Assembly (NCBI RefSeq): GCF_020831405.1
Contig: NZ_JAJHPU010000017.1
Coordinates: forward strand, 80,662 to 144,661
Reading direction: 5' to 3'
DNA length: 64,000 bases
Source: Pseudomonas oryzagri
GTDB taxonomy: Bacteria; Pseudomonadota; Gammaproteobacteria; Pseudomonadales; Pseudomonadaceae
Shown here: piece by piece, positions 51,492 to 64,000 of the stretch
How positions within the stretch are numbered: position 1 is the first letter of the stretch
How the letters are laid out: the number at the start of each line of letters is the position of its first letter
Translations under genes and position numbers: made by a program
The notes under the pieces: generated by a model
Told to the model about the DNA's origin: nothing
What the model saw: only the letters and a program-made list of their open reading frames with translations
Database searches by the model: none

Positions 51492-52868
51492 TTAGTGTTC
51501 TCCAGCACAGGCACAGAACGCAGCCACGACGTTATCCATCGCCGCGCTGCGCGAGCCTTTGATCAACAGGGTGGTTTCCGGAGCCTGTTCGGCAGTCAGA
51601 GCGGCGATGAGTTCAGCCTGACTGGCAAAATGCCGCCCGCCGACACCGAAGGCCGCCACGGCATGGGTCATCAGCGGACCGACCGCGTACAGGGCGGTCA
51701 CCTTGCCGCGGGCGTGTTCGCCCACCTCGCGGTGCCCCTGCTCGGCCCAATCCCCCAACTCGCCCATGTCGCCGAGCACCAGCACGGTGCGTCCGGAAAA
51801 GCCCGCCAGTATATCAACCGCAGCCTTCATTGAGACCGGATTGGCGTTGTAGCTGTCGTCGATGACCCGCATTCCAGACGGGGCGAGCAGCGCCTGGACG
51901 CGGCCCTTGACCGGTTGCACGGCCTCCAGGCCGCTACGGATCGCCGCCAGCGATACCCCCAGAGCATGCGCGGCGGCGGCGGCGGCCAGCGCGTTGCTGA
52001 CATTGTGCTCGCCAAGCAGGTTGAGCTGGATGCGCACCTCGCCGGCCGGGCTGCGCAGGGTGAAGGCCGGGCAGCCGCGGGCATCGCGGGCCAGGTCACG
52101 AGCGGTGAAGTCGGCATCGGTACGCAGGGCAAAGCTCAGCACCCGCCGCCCGGCGGCGCGCTGCAGCCAGATGGCGAAGGCCGGATCGTCACGGTTGAGG
52201 ACGGCGGTGCCATCGGCATCCAGCCCCTCGAGAATCTCGCCCTTGGCCTCGACGATCTTTTCCGGACCGCCGAATTCGCCGACATGGGCGGTGCCGGCAT
52301 TGGTGATGACGGCCACCTGCGGGCGGGTCAAGCCCACGGTATAGGCGATCTCGCCGACATGATTGGCGCCCAGCTCGATCACTGCGCTCAGGTGCTGCGG
52401 CACCAGCTCGAGCAGGGTCAACGGTGCGCCCAGATCGTTGTTGAGGTTGCCGCGGGTCGCCAGGACCGCGGCGGCATCGCCGTGATGGTCGGCGCGCAGG
52501 ATGCTGGCGAGCATCTCCTTGACCGTGGTCTTGCCGCTGGAGCCGGTGACGGCGGCCAGCCGGCCATGGAAAGCGGCGCGGTTGAGCGCCCCGAGCTGGC
52601 CAAGGGCCAGCCGGCTGTCGGCCACCACCAGCTGCGGCAGCTCGACTTCCTCGGCCTCGCGCTCGACCAGCGCGGCGGCGGCGCTCTTGGCGGCGACCTG
52701 CTCGAGGAAATCGTGACCGTCGAAGCGCTCGCCGGACAGGGCGACGAACAGCTGCCCCGGCTGGATGTTGCGACTATCGATACTCACGCCGTCGAAGAAG
52801 GCGTCGGCACCCGCCAGCCGCCCTTTCAAGGGCCCCAGAATAGTGCTCAGCATCCATGCTTCAAGCAT
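51492..52868 (-). CDS. murF: UDP-MurNAc-tripeptide--D-Ala-D-Ala ligase MurF
   Basis: 458 residues from ATG 52868, preceded by an AGG-type ribosome site; an alternative ATG is at 52853. DGVSIDSRNIQPGQLFVALS, P-loop AVTGSSGKTTVKEMLASIL, and VIDDSYNANPVSMKAAVDIL. It attaches D-Ala-D-Ala supplied by DdlB. It overlaps murE by 8 nt. Confidence 0.98.
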   Translation of the reverse strand: MLEAWMLSTILGPLKGRLAGADAFFDGVSIDSRNIQPGQLFVALSGERFDGHDFLEQVAAKSAAAALVEREAEEVELPQLVVADSRLALGQLGALNRAAFHGRLAAVTGSSGKTTVKEMLASILRADHHGDAAAVLATRGNLNNDLGAPLTLLELVPQHLSAVIELGANHVGEIAYTVGLTRPQVAVITNAGTAHVGEFGGPEKIVEAKGEILEGLDADGTAVLNRDDPAFAIWLQRAAGRRVLSFALRTDADFTARDLARDARGCPAFTLRSPAGEVRIQLNLLGEHNVSNALAAAAAAHALGVSLAAIRSGLEAVQPVKGRVQALLAPSGMRVIDDSYNANPVSMKAAVDILAGFSGRTVLVLGDMGELGDWAEQGHREVGEHARGKVTALYAVGPLMTHAVAAFGVGGRHFASQAELIAALTAEQAPETTLLIKGSRSAAMDNVVAAFCACAGEH

Positions 52869-54326
52869 GCTGCACCTCGCGCTCGGCCAGCGCAGCGGCG
52901 GCCTGGTCGATATCGGAGAAAGGATGGCGGACGCCGGCGATCTCCTGGTAGTCCTCGTGCCCCTTGCCGGCCAGCAGGATGACGTCGTCGGCCGCCGCGC
53001 TGGCGATCAGCCGGCGAATCGCCTCGCCGCGCCCGGAAACGAAGGTCACCCGCTCGGGCTCGCGGAATCCGGCGCGGATGTCGGCGATGATCTGCTCGGT
53101 GGGCTCGCTGCGCGGATTGTCGTCGGTCACCCAGACGCCATCGGCCAGACCTTCGACCGCCGCCGCCATCAGCGGGCGCTTGCCGCGATCGCGATCGCCG
53201 CCGCAGCCGAACAGGCACAGCAGACGGCCGCGCGCATGTGGGCGCAGGGCCTCGAGCACCTTTTCCAGAGCGTCCGGGGTGTGCGCGTAGTCGACCACCA
53301 CCAGCGGCTGGGCGCCGCCGCCCAGGCGCTGCATGCGACCGACCGGTCCCTGCAGCTGCGGCAGGACTCGGAGGATCTCGTCCAACGGGTGGTTGAGCCC
53401 CATCAACGCGCCGACTACCGCCAGCAAGTTGCTCAGGTTGAAACGACCGAGCAGGGGGCTGACCAGCAGGCCATCGCCCTGCGCGGTGACCAGGCGGGCA
53501 CGCACGCCCTCCTCGCTGAATTGCGCCTCGGCACAGTACAAAGTGGCGGCCGGGTCGATCTGGCTGTAGCTGATCAACCGCGACGGCGCCTCGCGCCCGG
53601 CCAATTCGCGACCGAACAGATCGTCGAGATTGATCACCCGGGTGCACAATCCCGGCCAGGCGAACAGACGCGCCTTGGCCTCGCCATAGGTGTGCATGTC
53701 GCCGTGGTAGTCGAGATGGTCGCGCGACAGGTTGGTGAACACCGCCACGTCGAAGTCCAGCGCTTCGACCCGCCCCTGATCGAGGCCGTGGGAGGACACC
53801 TCCATGGCCACCGCCTTGGCGCCGGCCTGCTTGAGGCGCGCCAGTTCGGCCTGTACGGCGAGCGGATCGGGGGTGGTATGGCGACCGCACTGCAGATCGT
53901 CGTGAAAACCGACGCCGAGGGTACCGATCAGGCCGCAGCGCTGGCCGAGCAGGTCGAGCGCCTGCGCCAGCAACTGGCTGACGCTGGTCTTGCCGTTGGT
54001 GCCGGTGACGCCGACCAGCTCGAGGCTGCGGCTGGGGTCGCCGTAGAAGCGCCCGGCGATGGCCGACAATTGGGCGCTCAGGCCGCGGACCGGCACCAGC
54101 ACGGTATTCTCCGCCGCCGGCAGCTCGCCGGCGCCTTCGGCCTCATAGGCCACGGCCGCGGCGCCACGGGCGATGGCATCGGCCATGTAGGCCCGGCCGT
54201 CACTGACGTGACCGGGAATGGCCAGAAACAGGTCGCCCGGGCGCAGCGCCCGGCTGTCCAGGCTCAGCTCGCGAATAAGCGCGTCGCGCGAGGCCTGGGG
54301 AAATATCTTCAGCAGACTCATCGGCA

Positions 54327-54327
<1 letters not shown>
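52861..54327 (-). CDS. murE: UDP-MurNAc-dipeptide--meso-DAP ligase MurE
   Basis: 488 residues. LSLDSRALRPGDLFLAIPGH, P-loop GVTGTNGKTSVSQLLAQAL, and TTPDPLAVQAELARLKQAGA. The DNPRSE motif in WVTDDNPRSEPTEQI indicates meso-diaminopimelate rather than lysine specificity, as expected for a Gram-negative. Its start shares one base with the ftsI stop. Confidence 0.98.
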
Positions 54328-57303
<2,976 letters not shown>

Positions 57304-57304
57304 A

Positions 57305-57760
57305 TCAGAGCGTCAGGTTGCGTAATTCTTCCGGCAGGCTGCCGGGTTCCTTGATCGCCAGGAGGTCTTCGGCGCTGCGTGCCTCCCAAGCGTCCTCGTC
57401 CCACAACTGGAACTTGTTGAGCTGCCCGACCAGCACCGCGCGCTTGTCCAGGCGGGCGTAATCGCGCAAGCGTGGCGGCACCAGGAAACGGCCGGCACTG
57501 TCCAGCTCCAGATCCACCGCATTGCCGATCAGCAAGCGTTGCAAGCGGCGGTTTTCCTCACGCAACGAAGGCAGATCGCGCAGCTTGGCTTCGATCACTT
57601 CCCATTCGGCGAGGGGATAAACATTCAGGCAGGGATCCACAACATCAATGGTCACAACGAGCTGGCCAGCGCCGCGCGCCAAAAACTCGTCGCGATACCT
57701 GCTCGGCATCGTCAGACGACCCTTGGCGTCAAGAGTTATGGCATTGGCTCCGCGAAACAC
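57305..57760 (-). CDS. mraZ: Transcriptional regulator MraZ
   Basis: 151 residues from a GTG start at 57760 with GAGGA upstream. Two SpoVT/AbrB-like domains: [25 protein letters not shown] and [23 protein letters not shown], each with the DxxGR core. It forms a ring that binds repeats in its own promoter and represses the dcw operon. First gene of the cluster. Confidence 0.97.
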   Translation of the reverse strand: MFRGANAITLDAKGRLTMPSRYRDEFLARGAGQLVVTIDVVDPCLNVYPLAEWEVIEAKLRDLPSLREENRRLQRLLIGNAVDLELDSAGRFLVPPRLRDYARLDKRAVLVGQLNKFQLWDEDAWEARSAEDLLAIKEPGSLPEELRNLTL

Positions 57761-57805
57761 GGCTGCACGTCCTCGTTGTGGTCAGCCTTCCCTGACTGAT
57801 GGAAA

Positions 57806-57831
57806 ATCCACTTTGTCCCACTTTCCCCCAC
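57806..57831 (-). promoter_or_regulatory. MraZ operator: three direct repeats
   Basis: On the minus strand GTGGGG, GTGGGA and GTGGAT occur exactly 10 bp apart (starting at 57831, 57821 and 57811), the known MraZ-box layout TGGGN-N5. They lie just downstream of the -10 element, so bound MraZ would block transcription start. Confidence 0.85.
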
Positions 57832-57839
57832 CCTTACAC

Positions 57840-57869
57840 ACTATAGAAACGCCCTCTCCAGGCCGTCAA
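57840..57869 (-). promoter_or_regulatory. Sigma-70 promoter of the dcw operon
   Basis: Minus strand -35 TTGACG (57864-57869), 18-nt spacer, -10 TATAGT (57840-57845), with the predicted start near the first MraZ repeat. Confidence 0.75.
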
Positions 57870-57926
57870 GGCGACCCCAACGGGAAAAACCCTTGCTAGA
57901 CCGCAACTTAGCGAAAAAGCTGACCA

Positions 57927-57942
57927 GTGGATAAAGGTGGGG
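57927..57942 (+). promoter_or_regulatory. Second MraZ-like repeat pair, opposite orientation
   Basis: GTGGAT and GTGGGG start 10 bp apart on the plus strand, about 60 nt upstream of the dcw -35. Same hexamers and spacing as the main operator but only two copies and inverted. Confidence 0.4.
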
Positions 57943-58075
57943 AGAAAAGACAGTAGCTAAAGGAGGGATAATTCAAGGCGCACTGCCATGAACTTTAAGC
58001 TCTTCATGAAGTGCAATAGCTTTTCGATATTATAAATAGGCGGGAAATCGCGATTTAATGCAGAAGAAATAAGGG

Positions 58076-58423
58076 GGAGAGCCGGCCTGTAAGCCGGGTT
58101 TTGTCGAGGACAGTCATTCCTCTAGGACCGCCATCGCTGACGGCCTCAAGCAACCTACCCGGATCCAGCGCGGGCCACGCCAATGGATCCCTATTTGGTC
58201 TTGCTCCGAGTGGGGTTTACCTAGCCACGAACTGTTGCCAGTCGTGCGGTGCGCTCTTACCGCACCTTTTCACCCTTACCGGCGCTTGCGCGCTTAGGCG
58301 GTTATTTTCTGTGGCACTTTCCGTAGGCTCACGCCTCCCAGGCGTTACCTGGCACTCTGCCCTATGGAGCCCGGACTTTCCTCCCCCTTCTGACGAAGGC
58401 AGCGACTGTCCGGCCGGCTCTCC
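58076..58423 (-). ncRNA. rnpB: RNase P RNA, bacterial type A
   Basis: About 348 nt, ends set by the P1 helix (GGAGAGCCGGCC at the 5' end pairing with GGCCGGCTCTCC at the 3' end). Read on the minus strand it contains the universal pieces GAGGAAAGTCCGGGCTCC and CAGGGTG-type P4 surroundings, AGGGTGAAAAGGTGCGGTAA, and the 3' conserved GACAAAACCCGGCTTACAGG. Catalytic RNA that matures tRNA 5' ends. Position between rsmI and mraZ matches P. aeruginosa. Exact ends are my estimate. Confidence 0.95.
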
Positions 58424-58461
58424 GGCGCGCAGGGTACTCACTGCGCCGGCGGATAACAAGC

Positions 58462-59316
58462 TCAATCGGCGCCCTTCTGTCGTTGCAGCGCTTCCTGGTA
58501 GAGCAGGTTCTTGCGCACGCCGGTGATTTCCGCCGCCAGCGCCGCCGCCCGCTTGAGCGGCAGCTCGGCGAGCAGCAGGTCGAGCACGCGCAGCGCCTCG
58601 GCGCTCAGCGCATCCTCGCCTTCCGGCGCCTGCCAGCCCTCGACCAGCAGCACGCACTCGCCGCGCTGCTGATTGGCGTCCGCTGCCACCCAGTCGTGCA
58701 GCTCGTCCAGCGGCGCACCCTTGATAGTCTCGAAGGTCTTGCTCAGCTCGCGCGCCAGCACCGCCGATCGGGCGCCGCCGAACAACTCGCGCAGGTCGGC
58801 CAGACACTCCAGGAGACGATGCGGCGCCTCGTAGAAGAGCAGCGTGCGCGGCTCCTCGCACAGCACCTGCAGGCGCTGGCGGCGCGCCGTGCTGCGTGCA
58901 GGCAGGAAACCTTCGAAGACGAAACGATCGGACGGCAGGCCGGAGGCCGACAGCGCGGCGATCAGCGCGCAGGCGCCGGGCACCGGCACCACCCGTACCC
59001 CGGCGGCGCGCGCATTGCGCACCAGGTGATAGCCGGGATCGGAGATCAGCGGTGTGCCGGCATCGGAGATCAACGCCAGATCGTCGCCCGCCAAGAGGCG
59101 CTGGACCAGGCGCCCACCCTGCTCGCGCTCGTTGTGCTCGTGACAGGCCACCAGCGGCGTAGCGATGCCGAAGTGCTGCAGCAGGCGGGCGCTGTGCCGG
59201 GTATCCTCGGCGGCGATCTGCGCAACCTCGCGCAGCACGCGCAGCGCCCGGGCGCTGATGTCCTCCAGATTACCGATCGGCGTCGCCACTACATAAAGAG
59301 TACCCGGAGCCTTCAC
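58462..59316 (-). CDS. rsmI: 16S rRNA 2'-O-ribose C1402 methyltransferase RsmI
   Basis: 284 residues from GTG 59316 (family length about 286). ATG 59349 would add 11 residues. [45 protein letters not shown], and [17 protein letters not shown]. It uses SAM to methylate C1402, complementing RsmH. Its stop is close to the 5' end of rnpB on the same strand. It is divergent from lpoA with about 120 nt between. Confidence 0.95.
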   Translation of the reverse strand: MKAPGTLYVVATPIGNLEDISARALRVLREVAQIAAEDTRHSARLLQHFGIATPLVACHEHNEREQGGRLVQRLLAGDDLALISDAGTPLISDPGYHLVRNARAAGVRVVPVPGACALIAALSASGLPSDRFVFEGFLPARSTARRQRLQVLCEEPRTLLFYEAPHRLLECLADLRELFGGARSAVLARELSKTFETIKGAPLDELHDWVAADANQQRGECVLLVEGWQAPEGEDALSAEALRVLDLLLAELPLKRAAALAAEITGVRKNLLYQEALQRQKGAD

Positions 59317-59438
59317 TTCGCCATCCCGTTGCCAGCCAAAGTAGACCATTGTACCGGTTTCGCCGCGGCAGAATCGCACCCATGGCGGGGCTTGGGTACA
59401 ATTGCCGTCTTTAAAGCCTGCGAATCGGAATTTCTCAC

Positions 59439-61243
59439 ATGATCGCCAGCCTGCGCCCCCTTTCCGTCCTCTGCCTGGCCAGCCTGCTGTGCGCCTGCGC
59501 CGGCCAGAAAACCGCCTCCGACCTCGGCGATCTGCCGGGCAAGCCCCAAGCCAGTGTCGAGCAACTGCTGCAGCAGGCCCAGAAGGGCGATGCGGAGGAC
59601 GCCAACCTCCTGCGTCTGTCCGCCGCCGATCTGGCGCTCGGTCAGGGCAATCTGGCCCAGACCCAGCAGATCCTCGATATGCTCAAGCTGGAAGAGTTGC
59701 CGCCCGCGCAGCAGATCTTCGCCAGCACCCTGAGCGCCGAGCTGGCGATCGCCCGCCACAAGCCCAAGGCCGCCCTCGACGCCCTGCAGCACCCGAGCTT
59801 CGCACGACTGGGCGAGCTGCCGGTTCAGCAGCAGGTGCGCAGCCAGCTGGCTCGCGCCAACGCCCTGCAGGCCGATGAGCAGCTGCTGGCCGCCACCCGC
59901 GAACGGGTGTTCATCGCTCCGCTGCTCAAGGAGCAGGCCGCACAGCAGAACCACGAAGCGATCTGGACCCTGGTCGCCAGCCTGCCGGGCAACCAGCTGG
60001 AAACCGCCCCGGGTGCCGGCGACGACCTGTCCGGCTGGCTGGAACTGGGTCGCCTGGCGCGCAGCAATGCCACTCCCGCCCAGCAGGTGGCCGAGATCGC
60101 CGACTGGCAGGCCAAGCATCCACAGCATCCGGCCGCCCGCCAGCTGCCGCAACCGCTGGTGCAACTGCAGGAACTCGCCGCCCGCCCGCTCACCCGCGTG
60201 GCGCTGCTGCTGCCGCAGCAGGGCCAGCTCGCCAGCGTGGCCCAGGCCCTGCGCGACGGATTCCTCGCCGCCCACTATCAAAGCAACAGCCCGATGCACA
60301 TCAGCGTGCACGACAGCAGCAACCTGACCGACCTCGACGGCTTCTACCGCCAGGCACAAGCCGACGGCGTGCAGCTGGTGGTCGGGCCACTGGAGAAGCC
60401 GCTGGTCAACCAGCTCAACAGCCGCGCCCAGCTGCCGATCGCCACCCTGGCGCTCAACTACAGCGAAAGCGCCGGCGAAGGTCCGGCCCAACTGTTCCAG
60501 TTCGGCCTGGCGGCCGAGGACGAGGCCCGCGCCGTCGCCGAGCGCGCCTGGAAGGACGGCATGCGCCGCGCCGTGGCCCTGGTGCCCAGCGGCGCCTGGG
60601 GCGACCGCGTGCTGAGCGCCTTCCGCGCCGACTGGCAGGCCCGCGGCGGCAGCCTGATCGCCGCCGAACACGTCGACCAGCCAGTGCGCCTGGCTCAACA
60701 AATCGCCGACCTGCTCAAGCTGCGCGACAGCGAGGCACGCGCCAAGCACCTGCGCGACACCCTCGGCAGCGAGGTCGAAGCCCAGCCGGCGCGCCGCCAG
60801 GACGTCGACTTCGTGTTCCTCGCCGCCACCCCGGCGCAGGCCCGGCAGATCAAGCCGACCCTCGCCTTCCAGTACGCCGGCGACCTGCCCGTGTACGCCA
60901 CCTCTCACCTCTACAGCGGCAGCAACGATCCGGCGCAGGACCTCGACCTCGACGGCATCCGCTTCTGCGAAACCCCCTGGTTGCTCGGCACCCCGGACCC
61001 ACTGCGCGACCAGGTGATCGGCCAGTGGCCGGCGGCCGCCGGCAGCCTGGGCCGCCTGTACGCCATGGGCGCCGACGCCTACCGGCTGGCGCCGCGCCTC
61101 GGCCAACTGCAGACCGTACCGAGCAGCCAGCTCGACGGCCTGTCGGGGAGCCTGCAGCTGGCCCCCGGCCAACGCATCAGCCGCAGCCTGCCGTGGGCCG
61201 AGTACCGCGGCGGCCAGCTCTACCGCCTGGAAGCCTCCAGCCG

Positions 61244-61247
<4 letters not shown>
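59439..61247 (+). CDS. lpoA: Outer-membrane lipoprotein LpoA (PBP1a activator)
   Basis: 602 residues. Signal peptide with lipobox LCAC (Cys20), an N-terminal TPR-like helical domain (about 30-250), and a periplasmic-binding-protein-like domain ([27 protein letters not shown] to the end, with [16 protein letters not shown]). It spans the periplasm from the outer membrane to stimulate PBP1a transpeptidation. In P. aeruginosa PBP1a uses LpoA, while LpoP serves PBP1b. It overlaps yraN by 4 nt. Confidence 0.93.
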
Positions 61248-62767
<1,520 letters not shown>

Positions 62768-62786
62768 GGCGCCTACCGCCCCGCAT

Positions 62787-62817
62787 AAAAAAAGGCGATC
62801 CGAGGATCGCCTTTTTT
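62787..62817. terminator. Bidirectional terminator between the BON lipoprotein gene and sspB
   Basis: Stem AAAGGCGATCC / GGATCGCCTTT flanked by A-run and T-run. Confidence 0.92.
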
Positions 62818-62831
62818 GTGCCCGCAACGAG

Positions 62832-63224
62832 CTACTTGACCACCTTGAGGCTCGGCCGCCCACTGGGACGCGGCGGTTCGTCATCCGACGGTCCCTCGCT
62901 CGCCTCACCGCTGGGCTCTTCCCGGTCGAAGGCCATGCCCTGGCCGTTCTCACGGGCATAGATCGCCAGCACCGCGCCCACCGGCACGTACAGGCTCTGG
63001 GCCACGCCGCCGAAACGGCCCTCGAAGGTCAGCACCTCGTTGCCCATCTGCAGGTAGCGGACCGCGCTGGGCGAGATGTTCAGAACGATCTGGCCGTCCT
63101 TGGCATAGCCGGCCGGCACACGGGCCCCGGGATACTCGGCCGCCACCAGAATGTGCGGGGTGCAGTTATTGTCGACGATCCACTCGTAGAGGGCCCGCAA
63201 CAGATAGGGACGATTCGAATTCAT
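62832..63224 (-). CDS. sspB: ClpXP adaptor SspB
   Basis: 130 residues. RPYLLRALYEWIVDNNCTPHILV at the N-terminus, then IVLNISPSAVRYLQMGNEVLTFEGRFGG (ssrA-tag groove), an acidic linker and the ClpX-binding tail RPSLKVVK. It delivers ssrA-tagged proteins to ClpXP. It is 12 nt downstream of sspA. Confidence 0.97.
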   Translation of the reverse strand: MNSNRPYLLRALYEWIVDNNCTPHILVAAEYPGARVPAGYAKDGQIVLNISPSAVRYLQMGNEVLTFEGRFGGVAQSLYVPVGAVLAIYARENGQGMAFDREEPSGEASEGPSDDEPPRPSGRPSLKVVK

Positions 63225-63236
63225 CTGATGACTCCT

Positions 63237-63854
63237 TCAGCGCATGGCGCGCTCGGTGGCGCTCAGGCTGGCCTGGAAACTGTCGCGCGCGAACAGCCGC
63301 TGCATATAGTCCAGCAAGGGTTTGGCCTGGCGCGGCAATTCGATATCGAGCTGCGGCAGACGCCAGAGAATCGGCAGCAGGCAACAATCGACCATGCTGA
63401 ACTCCTCGCTGAGGAAGAACGGCTTGCCGGCGAACAACGCCGCCACGCCACTCAGGCTTTCGCGCAGCTCCTTGCGCGCCTGCTGCCGCACCGATTCGGC
63501 AGCGCGCGGATCGAGGATGCGATCGACTCGCGCACACCAGTCGCGCTGGATGCGGTGCATCAACAGGCGGCTGTTGGCCCGCGCCAGCGGATAGACCGGC
63601 AGCAACGGCGGGTGCGGGTAACGCTCGTCCAGATATTCCATCACCACGGACGACTCGTACAGAGCCAGATCGCGGTCGACCAGGGTGGGCAGGCTGGCAT
63701 AGGGATTGGCCTCGGCCAACGGCGCGGGACACTGGCCGGCGGCAACCTCGATGATCTCGACCCCCACGGCCTTCTCGGCGAGGACAATGCGCACGCGGTG
63801 CGAATAGTGATCGGCGGGATCGGAATAGCAGGTCAGGCGATTGACCGCAGCCAT
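63237..63854 (-). CDS. sspA: Stringent starvation protein A
   Basis: 205 residues from ATG 63854, equal to P. aeruginosa SspA. Glutathione-transferase fold without catalytic residues: [47 protein letters not shown] (with the PHP-type loop HPPLLPV nearby). It binds RNA polymerase and affects stress, virulence and phage genes. Confidence 0.97.
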   Translation of the reverse strand: MAAVNRLTCYSDPADHYSHRVRIVLAEKAVGVEIIEVAAGQCPAPLAEANPYASLPTLVDRDLALYESSVVMEYLDERYPHPPLLPVYPLARANSRLLMHRIQRDWCARVDRILDPRAAESVRQQARKELRESLSGVAALFAGKPFFLSEEFSMVDCCLLPILWRLPQLDIELPRQAKPLLDYMQRLFARDSFQASLSATERAMR

Positions 63855-63894
63855 AGGCCCCTCCAGACAAGACACTTTACGGACGGCAGAAACA

Positions 63895-63920
63895 CATGCG
63901 CGCCCCGGAGGGCGCGCATG
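63895..63920 (-). terminator. Hairpin after petC
   Basis: Perfect 11-bp arms CATGCGCGCCC / GGGCGCGCATG with a 4-nt loop, followed on the minus strand by TGTTTCT. Likely terminator of the bc1 operon. Confidence 0.65.
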
Positions 63921-63941
63921 CTGGAGAACGGAAAGGACGAA

Positions 63942-64000
63942 TCAGTGCACGTCTTTCCAGTACTCACGCTTCAGCAGATAGGCGAACACGAAGAAGAACG
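63942..64000 (-). CDS. petC: Cytochrome c1 (PetC), last residues
   Basis: Only the C-terminal 18-19 codons are inside the window: FFFVFAYLLKREYWKDVH then stop. This is the membrane anchor of cytochrome c1 of the bc1 complex, which lies upstream of sspAB in pseudomonads. The rest is beyond the window edge. Confidence 0.85.
   Translation of the reverse strand, partial: FFFVFAYLLKREYWKDVH

Larger units (their letters stand above)
57761..58075. other. Intergenic region between rnpB and mraZ
   Basis: This 315-nt stretch has no gene. Next to mraZ it holds the dcw promoter and MraZ repeats. Further out are a second, inverted pair of MraZ-like repeats (57927-57942), a hairpin (57980-58014) and a 12-bp palindrome AAATCGCGATTT (58045-58056). 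The 130 nt nearest rnpB are clearly AT-richer than the rest of the window. Confidence 0.7.

Noticed and set aside
58101..58526. Open frame over rnpB
   Set aside because: The DNA is the conserved RNase P RNA; the frame has no protein similarity.

Overview
The window is chromosomal DNA of a high-GC gammaproteobacterium, almost certainly a Pseudomonas (sensu lato). This rests on gene content and order. From sodB-bifA, through colRS, groESL, ampG, argJ and secA, to the complete dcw cluster and sspAB-petC, the order follows the block I recall around PA4363-PA4429 of P. aeruginosa. Protein lengths agree closely with that species. I see no tRNA, insertion sequence, prophage or CRISPR array. The window is mostly conserved housekeeping DNA with a few lineage-variable cassettes.

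Region 1 (1-6.7 kb) holds the end of an Old Yellow Enzyme, a coiled-coil membrane protein, a small unknown protein, the divergent argP/lysE pair, sodB and the c-di-GMP phosphodiesterase gene bifA. Region 2 (6.7-13.6 kb) holds a translationally coupled lemA/GIDE-EF-hand pair. Divergent from it, behind a strong Fur-box-like palindrome, lies a periplasmic iron-type module: imelysin, di-haem oxidase, second imelysin and a Tat-exported DUF1513 protein.

Region 3 (13.6-24.0 kb) is the most interesting part, an envelope-modification locus centred on the two-component system ColRS. On one side is a tight five-gene operon: UDP-glucose dehydrogenase, UDP-glucuronate 4-epimerase, polyprenyl-phosphate GT2, LAB_N-type small membrane protein and ArnT-like GT39. 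Read in order, these predict UDP-Glc -> UDP-GlcA -> UDP-GalA -> lipid-linked uronic acid -> transfer to lipid A or core. On the other side is an LtaS-type sulfatase-fold transferase overlapping a PAP2 lipid phosphatase gene. Both transcription units carry a full 16/16 match to the ColR-box consensus as I remember it from P. putida.

Region 4 (24.0-39.9 kb) contains groESL with a sigma-32-type promoter, fxsA, an SDR, an alkyltransferase-like protein, ampG, yajQ, a REC/degenerate-GGDEF regulator overlapping panE, a PduO-type adenosyltransferase, a Nudix/ThiE-like fusion, argJ, secA, an M23 peptidase and dciA.

Region 5 (40.0-57.8 kb, minus strand) is lpxC followed by the full division and cell-wall cluster from ftsZ back to mraZ. 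Many genes touch or overlap by 1-8 nt. It is driven by a recognisable sigma-70 promoter with three MraZ repeats at 10-bp spacing. Region 6 (57.8-64.0 kb) holds rnpB, rsmI, lpoA-yraN-gmhA-BON lipoprotein, then sspAB and the last codons of petC.

All functional calls come from reading motifs, lengths and context. No database search was run.
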